From NCBI GenBank assembly GCA_021801305.1, contig JAJYYD010000063.1:1-11615 (forward strand): DNA of 11,615 nucleotides, in the 5' to 3' direction. Below are positions 1 through 6,834 of the stretch, in pieces. The notes beneath the pieces are model-generated. The model was not told where the DNA came from. It saw only the letters and a program-made list of their open reading frames with translations, and did not search any database. This DNA is from Thermoplasmata archaeon (GTDB lineage: Archaea > Thermoplasmatota > Thermoplasmata > Thermoplasmatales > Thermoplasmataceae). Both the position numbers and the translations under genes were made by a program. Position 1 is the stretch's first letter, and every line of letters starts with the position of its first letter.

Positions 1-82
1 CTCGTTTGAGTTCCCCTCCTATTTTTGTTCAGGTATCGGCTTTATTATGGGCTTTCCAGAAACCATGTAGTGGCTTAAGGAA

Positions 83-105
83 TTAAGTTTTAGGCTAAAA
101 CTTAA
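83..105. repeat. Perfect 11-bp inverted repeat in long repeat copy 1
   Basis: The arms TTAAGTTTTAG (83-93) and CTAAAACTTAA (95-105) are perfect reverse complements separated by one base. The same palindrome is unchanged in copy 2 at 9134-9156. With a one-base spacer it is better suited to a dimeric protein-binding site than to an RNA hairpin. It lies next to GTAACC/TTAACT motifs that resemble the iteron-like repeats near 8831 and 9009, so an initiator or regulator site is plausible but unproven. Confidence 0.85.
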
Positions 106-493
106 CTATGATAACCTTCAGAATGAAACGTAACCTATATACAATTCCCTTATTCCTTGATTACGTTTTTTTTCATACAACGTTTATATATTGGTTCTAT
201 TGGGGGCTTTCCAAAAATATATAGAAACATACTGAATTATGTTTTATCTTAAAGCGTAACTATAATATAGAGAACAGTTACCTAAAGAATGTAACCATAA
301 CAATCAGAGTTTATCGATATTTCTGAGGATGAATACCTGATTTCTGTTACATTGAATAGGAGACAGAGCCAAAAGCCGGGTCGAAGGACAATGTCCAATC
401 GATAACGAACTGAAGCTTTATTTTCCGGATTCCCTGTCGATATGTCGATAAGAGGACCCGTGCCTAATTAATCGAAGCTTGACAGTAATTCTG

Positions 494-523
494 GGTTGTC
501 AGGAAGGCAGCTTGATAACTGCC
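494..523. other. Candidate recombination core (att), copy 1
   Basis: This is the 30-base segment identical to 9545-9574, set off from the rest of the repeat by a poorly conserved 38-base stretch (456-493). Within it GTTGTCA (495-501) and TGATAAC (513-519) form a 6-of-7 inverted repeat around an 11-base centre, a geometry like tyrosine recombinase core sites. On the minus strand it carries the last seven codons (AVIKLPS) and stop of int2, although it sits seven bases beyond the int1 stop codon and is not translated there as part of int1. Family knowledge says tyrosine integrases often use the 3' end of a gene as target; the att role here is inference. Confidence 0.6.
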
Positions 524-530
524 ATACAAT

Positions 531-1772
531 TCAAGATTTCTTTATTTTCTCCTTCTCCTTCAAGGCCATTTCAATGATAGATGCAAGAATCCCGGTCCTT
601 TCAGTTTCCGGCATGTTTTCAATCAGTGCCTTGACCTGTGGAGATATCATGCCCCGTCCCTCCAGCTCCTTCTGAATGTGTTCTTCTTTCTCCTTAAGCT
701 CCAGGGTCGCTTCAACCGTCATGGGCAACCAGCACTTACGGCAATAAGTGGTATTGGATGGATTAAGCTCACCACAACGAGGGCATGCCCTGGGCTTTGC
801 ATCCTTGACCGATTCCTCCTCTTCAACCTTGATCCCATAGGCTTTTAGTATTGCAGCGTCCTGAGCCTTAGCGGAAAGATGCACGTATGTCCTTGTTTGC
901 TTTGAACCATGAATCCATCCCATCTGGGATTCCAGAGGTGCTTCAGCTACCTTTGACGCCAATAACGAAGCCCTGGTATGCCTGAACAGATGCGGATGTA
1001 TTCTTCTATTGATTCCGGCCCTCCTTTTTGCCCTCCCCAGGGCCCTTAACATTTCATCGTAATTCATGGGCTTTCCGTAATCGTTTCCTGCAACAGACAC
1101 GAATACCATGGCGTTAGGATCATTCCTTCCAGGATGATTGTTGACCCATTCCCTCAGATATGGGACTGAATCCCCCACAATCCTAACCATCCTCTCCCCC
1201 GTCTTTCCGGTAACATGAAGGACTGTTCCCCACTGATCGTTTTGCAGATCTCTTATTCTCAGCGTGAGGATCTCCCCGATCCTGCAACCGGAATCATAGA
1301 GGGTACTGAAGAGTGCCTTGTCCCTGCTGTTTGCACATGCGTTTATGAGCTTCTCAATCTCTTCTTTCGTGATCATGTCTTCAGACTTCTTTAGCCGGTT
1401 GACAGTGTTTCCCTTTACATGGATCCATCCCACTTTCTCAGCGAACTCCGAGGGCGGAAGTTTCCATGTGTAGTATTTCCTTATGGCCTGCTTGTAGTCC
1501 TCTACTGTCCTGGGGCTGATTGTACTCTTTGCCGAAAGCTTCATGATTATAGATTTAAGGCCAGCAACTGTGGGATTGAGGAACTCTTCTTCACTCTCCA
1601 TACGGCTGAGGACCCTTAAACGAATGAGGTAGAACATGACCCGATGATCGGTGAGGTTGTCTTTCACCTTCAGATCCATGGCGAATGCTTCCAGGGAATC
1701 CCTTACTTTCTTGCTGCTTATGTATCTCTCATTCCGGTCAAGCTCCTGTTCGATCGTGTCCTTGTAAATCAT
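531..1772 (-). CDS. Tyrosine recombinase/integrase with C-terminal zinc ribbon (int1)
   Basis: This 413-residue site-specific recombinase would cut and rejoin the element's attachment sites, probably the 30-bp cores at 494-523 and 9545-9574. An N-terminal SAM-like DNA-binding domain (about 25-125) precedes the catalytic domain. Visible catalytic residues are R164 (GCRIGE), K190, H261-L-F-R264, W286 or H288 in GWIHG, and the nucleophile Y296 (RTYVH). After the catalytic domain, C330-x2-C333-x10-C344-x2-C347 forms a zinc ribbon, followed by a charged helical tail. The zinc ribbon is a variant seen in some archaeal integrases. The open frame extends 25 codons further upstream, but I chose the ATG at 1772 because a TATA box lies 25 bases upstream of it, fitting a leaderless message. 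The gene is followed, seven bases past its stop, by the conserved recombination core. Confidence 0.93.
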   Translation of the reverse strand: MIYKDTIEQELDRNERYISSKKVRDSLEAFAMDLKVKDNLTDHRVMFYLIRLRVLSRMESEEEFLNPTVAGLKSIIMKLSAKSTISPRTVEDYKQAIRKYYTWKLPPSEFAEKVGWIHVKGNTVNRLKKSEDMITKEEIEKLINACANSRDKALFSTLYDSGCRIGEILTLRIRDLQNDQWGTVLHVTGKTGERMVRIVGDSVPYLREWVNNHPGRNDPNAMVFVSVAGNDYGKPMNYDEMLRALGRAKRRAGINRRIHPHLFRHTRASLLASKVAEAPLESQMGWIHGSKQTRTYVHLSAKAQDAAILKAYGIKVEEEESVKDAKPRACPRCGELNPSNTTYCRKCWLPMTVEATLELKEKEEHIQKELEGRGMISPQVKALIENMPETERTGILASIIEMALKEKEKIKKS

Positions 1773-1794
1773 AAATGTATAATTCATGGGACGG

Positions 1795-1800
1795 TATAAA
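1795..1800 (-). promoter_or_regulatory. TATA box of int1
   Basis: On the minus strand the sequence reads GTTTATAC, with TTTATA centred about 25 bases upstream of the ATG at 1772. That is the usual archaeal spacing from TATA box to transcription start, so int1 is probably transcribed without a leader. It lies nine bases from the inner arm of the palindrome at 1809-1865. Confidence 0.6.
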
Positions 1801-1808
1801 CATATCCA

Positions 1809-1865
1809 CGCATTGAACGTTTTAACGGATGCTCTCCCTCCGCACAATATAAAGTGTTCAATGCG
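1809..1865. promoter_or_regulatory. Inverted repeat, candidate operator of int1
   Basis: CGCATTGAAC (1809-1818) and GTTCAATGCG (1856-1865) are perfect 10-bp reverse complements separated by 37 bases, with TTT/AAA pairs two bases further in. The arm at 1809 lies just upstream of the int1 TATA box where TFB binds. The neighbouring winged-helix-like protein (1936-2850) or the AbrB-like protein would be natural candidates to bind here, blocking or looping the int1 promoter. The repeat is seen; the binding role is inferred. Confidence 0.6.
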
Positions 1866-1890
1866 CTAACAGTGGAAACCGTCTAAAACC

Positions 1891-1917
1891 ATCCCCTGTT
1901 TATATACTCGGGGGGAT
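1891..1917. other. ATCCCC/GGGGAT inverted repeat between int1 and winged-helix gene
   Basis: ATCCCC (1891-1896) and GGGGAT (1912-1917) can pair around a 15-base loop containing TATATACTC. It lies just past the 3' end of the 1936-2850 gene, but no T-run follows on the minus strand, so it is not a clear terminator. The motif TATATACTCGGGG is closely echoed at 11001-11013 in the same position relative to the second integrase. Confidence 0.4.
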
Positions 1918-1935
1918 TTTACAATATATTTTCAG

Positions 1936-2850
1936 TCAGTTTTTATTCTTCACAACCTGAAATTTTTCCATGATTTTGTCAGGATGCTTGTACCCGCCAC
2001 GATTGCTCAATGTAAATTCTTTAATGAGAACCGGTCCGGTATTGTAATCTTCAAGAGTGTATTTCTTGGTTTTGAGTCCGATCCAGACAGTCAACGCCAT
2101 GGATGTCCAGTGAATCAGCTTAGAATATACGAAGTTTCTGGCCCATGATTTTGACATGTCCTCCCGGTTGCCTTCTATGCTGCCGCTTCTTTTATCCCAT
2201 TCCATATAGTCGCCCATTATTCTTTCAAATTCACCTTCGATACGGCAGAATAGAACATGCATACGAGATAAAGGCGGCTGGCTGAAATATCCCCTAAACC
2301 CCCCCTCCCAGGAGTTACCAAAACTGACATACAGATCCATTTTCCGGTGAATCAACGGCGTTTTTTCATCCGCGCCAATATGAAATATGCGTGCTAATAC
2401 TGCATTTTCCTCTGTCCAAAAAGGATCGTTTTCATTAATCGTGGACGGATCTTCCAATAGCCATTTGAACACATGATCCTCAATGAAAAGAAGAGGGTCA
2501 AAGGAAGCGTGGGACCCTTCAACTGTCCTGGCGATATCATTTATGAAAGAAAGCAGATAGAGGTAATCAAAGCGGAACTGATCAGTATCAACCCTTCGGG
2601 CTATGCGGTAAGCCGGCTCTCCATATTTTGAGAGCGTGGTGTCAATAACACCATACCCATTTAAAACCGATATTGCTTTCTTCAATGACCTTGTGCGGCC
2701 ATCCTTCAGGTACGGAAGCAACTTCGCCTTAACTTTCTCTTCGAGCATTCCAAACGGAATAAATCCACTTTCACCAATCAGCTCAGTGAACGCTGTTACT
2801 ACCGTGAGCCCTGGGGAACCATGAAGCCCTGGCGGTTTGTTATCTTTCAC
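1936..2850 (-). CDS. Winged-helix-like hypothetical protein, 304 aa
   Basis: I do not recognise this family. Residues 15-85 look like a winged helix: a helix-rich stretch with a likely recognition segment (DGRTRSLKKAISVLNGYGVI) followed by a short hairpin ending in AYRIA. The remaining 220 residues are rich in aromatic residues and look alpha-helical, without membrane segments or cysteine clusters. It lies divergently from the replication operon and directly upstream of int1 on the same strand, so a regulator of either is the most natural guess. The open frame extends to a TTG at 2919. I place the start at GTG 2850 because a TATA box (2873-2880) sits 26 bases upstream of it, as expected for a leaderless archaeal gene, and because no ATG occurs in the N-terminal region. 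The function is unknown. Confidence 0.75.
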   Translation of the reverse strand: MKDNKPPGLHGSPGLTVVTAFTELIGESGFIPFGMLEEKVKAKLLPYLKDGRTRSLKKAISVLNGYGVIDTTLSKYGEPAYRIARRVDTDQFRFDYLYLLSFINDIARTVEGSHASFDPLLFIEDHVFKWLLEDPSTINENDPFWTEENAVLARIFHIGADEKTPLIHRKMDLYVSFGNSWEGGFRGYFSQPPLSRMHVLFCRIEGEFERIMGDYMEWDKRSGSIEGNREDMSKSWARNFVYSKLIHWTSMALTVWIGLKTKKYTLEDYNTGPVLIKEFTLSNRGGYKHPDKIMEKFQVVKNKN

Positions 2851-2872
2851 TCTTATTGGTATCCATAAAGAA

Positions 2873-2880
2873 TACTTAAA
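2873..2880 (-). promoter_or_regulatory. TATA box of the 304-aa winged-helix gene
   Basis: On the minus strand the sequence reads TTTAAGTA, centred about 26 bases upstream of the GTG at 2850. This is a good match to the archaeal TATA consensus and decides the start codon of the gene. The box lies only about 75 bases from the first codon of the divergent operon, so binding of one regulator here could affect both directions. Confidence 0.6.
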
Positions 2881-2930
2881 GATATGGGGATGTGAATAAA
2901 ATGTGCATGTAAATTGCAATAAAGATGGTC

Positions 2931-2936
2931 ATATAT
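2931..2936 (+). promoter_or_regulatory. Possible TATA box of the replication operon
   Basis: ATATAT is centred about 22 bases upstream of the ATG at 2956, slightly closer than the usual 25-26 bases for a leaderless start. An alternative is ACTTAAAG at 2874-2881 on the plus strand, which would give a leader of about 50 bases. The choice cannot be settled from sequence. Confidence 0.3.
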
Positions 2937-2955
2937 CCGCAAGGTATCCTATGCT

Positions 2956-3123
2956 ATGGTAATAAAGGTAAAAAGGCAAGTGCGTGAGATCGGCGGGTCG
3001 TTTTTTGTTTGTCTTCCGAAATATTGGGCACTCGATGCCGGTATTGCCAAGAATCAACCCGTTGTGATTGAACTCACCGATGAACATAGCATAAAGGTGA
3101 TCGCGCCGGAGGGTCAGAAATGA
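2956..3123 (+). CDS. AbrB/SpoVT-type DNA-binding protein, 55 aa
   Basis: This 55-residue protein has the full swapped-hairpin pattern of AbrB-like domains. There is a basic first strand, then VREIGGSFFVCLPKYW (9-24), then the strands VVIEL and SIKVIAP. Archaeal AbrB-like proteins use this same IGGS-x-FV-x-LPK signature to bind DNA as dimers, usually as repressors. It is the first gene of the operon and overlaps the next one by four bases (ATGA), so self-regulation of the replication operon, including the divergent promoter region, is likely. The frame is closed by a stop at 2920-2922 and the ATG at 2956 is the only reasonable start. The gene is short and lies opposite a spurious reverse-strand reading frame (2929-3135), so it is easily missed. 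Confidence 0.88.
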   Translation: MVIKVKRQVREIGGSFFVCLPKYWALDAGIAKNQPVVIELTDEHSIKVIAPEGQK

Positions 3124-3239
3124 CAGACCCCTCATTCTACAACAGTCCCAGGCGGCTATTTGAACTGTTTAAAGAACTGACTGGCGAAGACCTTCTCAAC
3201 ACTGAACAGCAGGGCAAAAAGGAGGTACCAAAGAAATGA
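3120..3239 (+). CDS. Small hypothetical protein, 39 aa
   Basis: This 39-residue, charged, probably helical peptide (core YNSPRRLFELFKELTGEDLL) has no recognisable family. Its ATG overlaps the stop of the AbrB-like gene and its stop overlaps the ATG of the primase gene, both as ATGA. A GGAGGGT ribosome-binding site at 3108-3114 precedes it. The double overlap is the main reason to believe it is translated. The 3' end of the gene also holds the strong GGAGGT (3221-3226) serving the primase. It could be a small partner of the primase or of the AbrB-like protein, but that is only position-based. Confidence 0.65.
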   Translation: MTDPSFYNSPRRLFELFKELTGEDLLNTEQQGKKEVPKK

Positions 3240-4201
3240 ATAAAGAAAATGGAAAAATTCCTGACAGGAATAATTCTCAAGTAGATAATTCTAAACAAGA
3301 ATTTAAGTCTTCACAATTTTCCAGTCCATACACTTCAGAGAACACGGCACAGCGTAATTTTGCCATTCCTGAGGAACTTAGGAGACTAAAGCAGTGGGGA
3401 GTCGCCAAAGCGATCTGGAATGATGAAAAAGGGAAATTTGAAAAATTCCCATTTCAGACCAATGGGCAACCGGCCAAAACCAACGATTCGAGGACGTGGA
3501 GCCATTTCTACAATGTTAGAAATGCTGAACATTTAGCGTTCTTTTTCAACCGGAGCCATACCGGAATGGATTTCGACAGCGTAATACATAACGGAGAGAT
3601 TGAAAAATGGGTTATTGAGGACTTTATAGAACCAATTGGTAGTTATACTGAAATTTCTGTCTCTGGAACCGGAATCCACATTCTCGTAAGGGGTGGAAAG
3701 CCAAAAGGGTTAGGATCCAAAATTTCACTGAAGGATGGGCATTCCATAGAAATTTATGATTCTGGCCGGTTTTTCCTTCTTACCGGCAACGTATACAGAG
3801 GGTATAGGGAACTGAAGCCACTGGATCAGGAAACATTTTTCAGGGATTATATAAAATCAGAATTTGAAGGACCGGTGCAGCCAAGAAAGATCGGCAACGG
3901 AATCAAGGATGTCGAATCAATTATCAAAATTCTTACCCCGTATTGGGCCAAGGGATCAGGGAATTTACATTTCATGATGCTTCGACTGGCCGGCTATGTT
4001 GCTTCCTGTGGTGGAAATGAGAGCGACCTCCAGCAGATAATAAGTGAACTTATTAGAAGAACTGGAAACGGACAGTACAGGCCGCGAATTGTGAGCAACG
4101 CCTACAGAAATTCGAAAATCAGACTGAATGAAGGTGGGAAAGTGTCGGGAAGGAATTCTCTGAAGGAGATTATGGAGGTTATTGCCAATGAACCCAGATA
4201 G
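3236..4201 (+). CDS. PrimPol-type (AEP superfamily) primase, 321 aa
   Basis: This is probably a DNA primase/polymerase of the archaeo-eukaryotic primase superfamily, most like the PrimPol-like phage and plasmid enzymes of the NrS-1 type. Residues 43-190 hold the catalytic core. KQWGVAKAIWNDEKGKFEKF is the characteristic N-terminal block, D112 and D114 (GMDFD) are metal ligands, SGTGIH (143-148) is the nucleotide-binding motif with H148, and E172/D175 (IEIYDSGRFFLLTG) form the last conserved block. Residues 225-295 resemble the helical PriCT-like accessory domain (LAGYVASCGG). Residues 1-40 are polar and probably disordered. Family members are often fused to an SF3 helicase; here the helicase is a separate, 14-base overlapping gene. 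GGAGGT at 3221-3226 gives a strong ribosome-binding site. It would initiate replication of the element. Confidence 0.88.
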   Translation: MNKENGKIPDRNNSQVDNSKQEFKSSQFSSPYTSENTAQRNFAIPEELRRLKQWGVAKAIWNDEKGKFEKFPFQTNGQPAKTNDSRTWSHFYNVRNAEHLAFFFNRSHTGMDFDSVIHNGEIEKWVIEDFIEPIGSYTEISVSGTGIHILVRGGKPKGLGSKISLKDGHSIEIYDSGRFFLLTGNVYRGYRELKPLDQETFFRDYIKSEFEGPVQPRKIGNGIKDVESIIKILTPYWAKGSGNLHFMMLRLAGYVASCGGNESDLQQIISELIRRTGNGQYRPRIVSNAYRNSKIRLNEGGKVSGRNSLKEIMEVIANEPR

Positions 4202-6515
4202 AGATATCGCAGAAATAGAAAACAACGTCAGGGGCACAAGCCCTGAAACATGGAAAATCCTGAGGGTTACGAAAGGTATAAAGTGTTACGCGGATTATTT
4301 CGATCCCCGAAAAACTTCGAGTACTGCTGACAAACTTCAGGGATATTTAAAATTCCTTGCCATGGAAGCCCCGGGCGCAAAAGTAGATCGCCTGACATTA
4401 TTTTCATTCAATCGGTTTTTCAAGCCCGACGGAGAGATACGCATAGCGCAGGAGCTTGAGAAGGTACGGCGTGTGATGATGCACCGGGCAAAATTCATAC
4501 ATGCCCTTTATGACGCTGATGCCAGGCTGAAAATTAACGAGTTTTCCAAGGCGCTGTCCGAAACAAGCGAGCCTGAAGCAATCAAAAAAATAGAGGATAA
4601 GATAAAGATTTTGAATGATTTTCTAAAGCTGCCAGTGGATATTGAGATCAAAAATTCCGTCATTGATGAAATCTCCAACAGGCTAAAAGCGAGAAATATT
4701 AGATCCCCGCTGGAATTGAATCAGGCTCCGAAAGATGGGATTTTCAGGGCAGTTCTTAATGACTGCGCCATAGAAGGATTCTGGGATGGGAGCACATTGA
4801 GGATTGATGAAACCAGCTTCAATCCGGCACACAACATGACGTATGCGCTGAATGTCAATCTAAAAAATCCCGATATAGTGCAGCAGGCCAGAGAATGGTA
4901 CGATTTCACAGTCAGGGCCATGGGCGCAGGCGGTGCCCTGACGTTCTATGAAATGGTGGGCTACCTTCTCATAACCCGGTATCCGCTGCCAACCGAAAGA
5001 ACGATTCTTGTCCTCATAGGAGACCCAGGGAGCGGAAAGGGAACCCATCTTGCAGCTGCACAGGGGATTCTCACGTTCGGAAACCTCACCATGTTTGCCA
5101 AGGCCGGCCCTCACAAGCTGGCGGACCCGAGGGAGCATTTTTCAACACAGAACCTGCAAAACAAACTTGCCCTGATCGCTGGCGATATGGAGCATGCGAG
5201 GATCCATGATTTCTCAGCCATTAATGACCTGTTCGGTGGTGAGCCATCGGAATTTGAAAGGAAGTTCAAAGATCCAACAGTTGAAAGACCTATTTTCAAG
5301 GCACTATGGGCAAGCGCCCCGCCACTGTTCAGGATCACGCAGGCAGGAGGCGCATGGCGCAGAATGCTTATGATTGCCCTGAATCCGGCGGCGAGGCTTG
5401 ACGGCAACCTTAAGCCAAAAATGTTAGGCATGCTCGACGGGTTTTTCCTGAATGGCCTGATCGGATTGTCATATCTGATTGCCAACGGATGGAAATTCGC
5501 AGAAGAGCAGGACAATGACAGAATAGAAGAGCTGTGGCGGTTCCATTCAGATTCTGTCCAGGTCTGGGCACAGGCCCAGAATCTGATGCCTGAGCCGGAC
5601 CAGATCGAAACAAAGGCTGAGGGAAAGAGCACACTCGATGGAACCTCGATGACCATGGCCGAAAACCTTCCTGCCGTACAGGTTATTGATGACCTCTATT
5701 CCAGGTACGAAACCTGGTGCAAGAGGAAACAGATCGAACCTGTGAAGCCACAAACCTTCAGCGCCTGGCTGAAGGCCCATGACTTCATTATCAAGAAAAA
5801 AACCGTAGAGGAAGGGAAATTTGCGGGTTCCAGGAAATATTGCACATACGCTTCCATGGTTAATGGTGATGGGGGCGTCGAAAATTCAGAATCAACTCGG
5901 ACAGTAGATCAATCTTCGTGGGAAGCCTATATTTCCAAGGCCCCGCTAACTTTAGACTTAGTGTCCAACCTTTTTGGGCAAACTTATGCGCGTGAGAGAG
6001 AAAAGAAAAATGTTCCTACATGCGCGCATGTATATAGTATGCCCATGAGAGTTGGACAGGGCAACGGAGCATCGCAGAAAGCCAGTATTTCGGGCTCTGG
6101 CGATAATTCGACCCCCTGTCCAAGTCATTTTCAGGATCAAGACCTCCCTCCTGAAGGCCAGGATTCAGGTGGTTCGGGGCAATCCAGTATTTCTTTGCTT
6201 GGCCCCGCAAATTCCGATGTCCAGAATGAAAAAACCGAAGGCGATCGTCATTCCACTGCTAAAAGTACTGGGTCGCCGTGGCGGGACAATCCAAAAAAGG
6301 CGTTGTTTGAGCTTGTGGAAGTGGAAGGGCCAAAAAGTGAATATCGATCACTGAGACCGAAGGCAATCCATGACATGATACCGGATCCTGATATCAGTCT
6401 GAAACAGGTTTCGAATCTGTGTGAGGATCTCAGCAGGGAAGGTGCCTTCATAAAGAACAGGGGCGGCGCCTATTCAATCAATCCCGAATTTCTCAACGGG
6501 GGCGAATATCAATGA
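4188..6515 (+). CDS. SF3/D5-type replicative helicase, 775 aa
   Basis: This is an AAA+ superfamily 3 helicase of the phage/plasmid D5-primase C-terminal type, expected to unwind DNA as a hexamer at the element's origin. The N-terminal 240 residues are helical and poorly conserved. The motor follows: Walker A GDPGSGKGT (278-286), Walker B LALIAGDME (D333/E335), sensor-1-like KALWASAPPLF (about 371-381) and the arginine finger in AWRRML (R391/R392). Residues 495-555 form the winged-helix domain usual after the motor. A Gly/Ser/Pro/Gln-rich linker (about 563-700) leads to a second winged helix (703-770) that may bind origin DNA. A TTG six bases upstream is in frame, but I chose ATG 4188 because GGAGGT (4174-4179) is correctly spaced. 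It overlaps the primase gene by 14 bases, so translation is probably coupled. Confidence 0.9.
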   Translation: MNPDRDIAEIENNVRGTSPETWKILRVTKGIKCYADYFDPRKTSSTADKLQGYLKFLAMEAPGAKVDRLTLFSFNRFFKPDGEIRIAQELEKVRRVMMHRAKFIHALYDADARLKINEFSKALSETSEPEAIKKIEDKIKILNDFLKLPVDIEIKNSVIDEISNRLKARNIRSPLELNQAPKDGIFRAVLNDCAIEGFWDGSTLRIDETSFNPAHNMTYALNVNLKNPDIVQQAREWYDFTVRAMGAGGALTFYEMVGYLLITRYPLPTERTILVLIGDPGSGKGTHLAAAQGILTFGNLTMFAKAGPHKLADPREHFSTQNLQNKLALIAGDMEHARIHDFSAINDLFGGEPSEFERKFKDPTVERPIFKALWASAPPLFRITQAGGAWRRMLMIALNPAARLDGNLKPKMLGMLDGFFLNGLIGLSYLIANGWKFAEEQDNDRIEELWRFHSDSVQVWAQAQNLMPEPDQIETKAEGKSTLDGTSMTMAENLPAVQVIDDLYSRYETWCKRKQIEPVKPQTFSAWLKAHDFIIKKKTVEEGKFAGSRKYCTYASMVNGDGGVENSESTRTVDQSSWEAYISKAPLTLDLVSNLFGQTYAREREKKNVPTCAHVYSMPMRVGQGNGASQKASISGSGDNSTPCPSHFQDQDLPPEGQDSGGSGQSSISLLGPANSDVQNEKTEGDRHSTAKSTGSPWRDNPKKALFELVEVEGPKSEYRSLRPKAIHDMIPDPDISLKQVSNLCEDLSREGAFIKNRGGAYSINPEFLNGGEYQ

Positions 6516-6691
6516 GGTTCGTTCGTGCAACTGACAGGCAGATCCAGGCAATCAAGAACATGTGCTTCAACCGCTCCAATCTGGAATATGTTTACAGCAC
6601 TCTTGAAAGACTGGGAAAGGACACACTTTATCAATTGAGCATAGGGGACGCCAAGGAGATCATATCGGCACTTGTGGGTGATTCCAGATGA
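6512..6691 (+). CDS. Small protein with ATDxQ...DAKEII domain, 59 aa
   Basis: The ATG overlaps the helicase stop (ATGA). The protein begins ATDRQIQAIKNMC (6-18) and ends LSIGDAKEIISAL (42-54). This matches the helical 'AT-x-KQ-xx-I ... L-xx-x-EA-xx-I-xx-L' module I know from the C-terminal ends of phage recombination, single-strand-annealing and other nucleic-acid proteins, here free-standing. The middle (19-41) is helical and unremarkable. A role alongside the helicase at single-stranded DNA is a reasonable inference, but the module's biochemical function is not well known to me. Its own stop overlaps the next ATG. Confidence 0.75.
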   Translation: MRFVRATDRQIQAIKNMCFNRSNLEYVYSTLERLGKDTLYQLSIGDAKEIISALVGDSR

Positions 6692-6834
6692 ACAGGCCAA
6701 ATTCGATCCTTCTTATTGCCCTGGTACTGGCATCATGGGGGATATTCGTTATCCTTGTCATGGCCATGTTCTATCCCCATGTACTTGCTGCATTCTGGAA
6801 GTGGCTCATTTCACATGGGAGTGAGTACCCGTGA
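6688..6834 (+). CDS. Single-pass membrane peptide, 48 aa
   Basis: This 48-residue protein is almost entirely hydrophobic. A short polar head (MNRPNS) is followed by a membrane helix (about 7-29) and then an aromatic stretch (AAFWKWLI, 34-41) that may lie at the membrane surface. It overlaps both neighbours by four bases (ATGA with the preceding stop, GTGA with the following start). GGTGAT (6677-6682), five bases before the ATG, pairs well with the archaeal 16S 3' end. No family is recognisable. It is the first of three small membrane proteins in the operon; the others are at 8157 and 8356. Confidence 0.72.
   Translation: MNRPNSILLIALVLASWGIFVILVMAMFYPHVLAAFWKWLISHGSEYP

Larger units (their letters stand above)
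1..523. repeat. Long direct repeat, copy 1 (integrase-flanking)
   Basis: This stretch matches 9052-9574 in the same orientation with a constant offset of 9051 and no gaps. By eye, bases 1-455 differ at 12 positions, 456-493 differ at about 15 of 38, and the last 30 bases (494-523) are identical. The window opens inside the repeat, so its true left end may lie further left. It contains no convincing gene. It does hold a perfect 11-bp palindrome (83-105), a T8 tract (166-173), two GGGCTTTCCA-type motifs (49-58 and about 203-212), a GGACA-A-TGTCC palindrome (387-397) and several CGATA motifs, including a tandem TGTCGATA pair (435-450). It could be an origin, a partition or recombination region, or simply the end of an integrated element. 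Confidence 0.95.

Noticed and set aside
371..397. tRNA-like GGGTCGAAGGAC in the long repeat
   Set aside because: It only superficially resembles a T-arm; no acceptor, D or anticodon arms can be built around it.
2929..3135. 68-aa minus-strand reading frame
   Set aside because: It lies opposite the AbrB-like gene and the start of the 39-aa gene, has no recognisable domain, and would break the divergent arrangement.
5111..5656. 181-aa minus-strand reading frame inside the helicase gene
   Set aside because: It is antisense to the conserved helicase motor; its Ser/Pro/Cys-rich composition is typical of a shadow frame.
6052..6354. 100-aa plus-strand frame within the helicase linker
   Set aside because: It is a second frame through the low-complexity linker with no ribosome-binding site and no coupling to neighbours.
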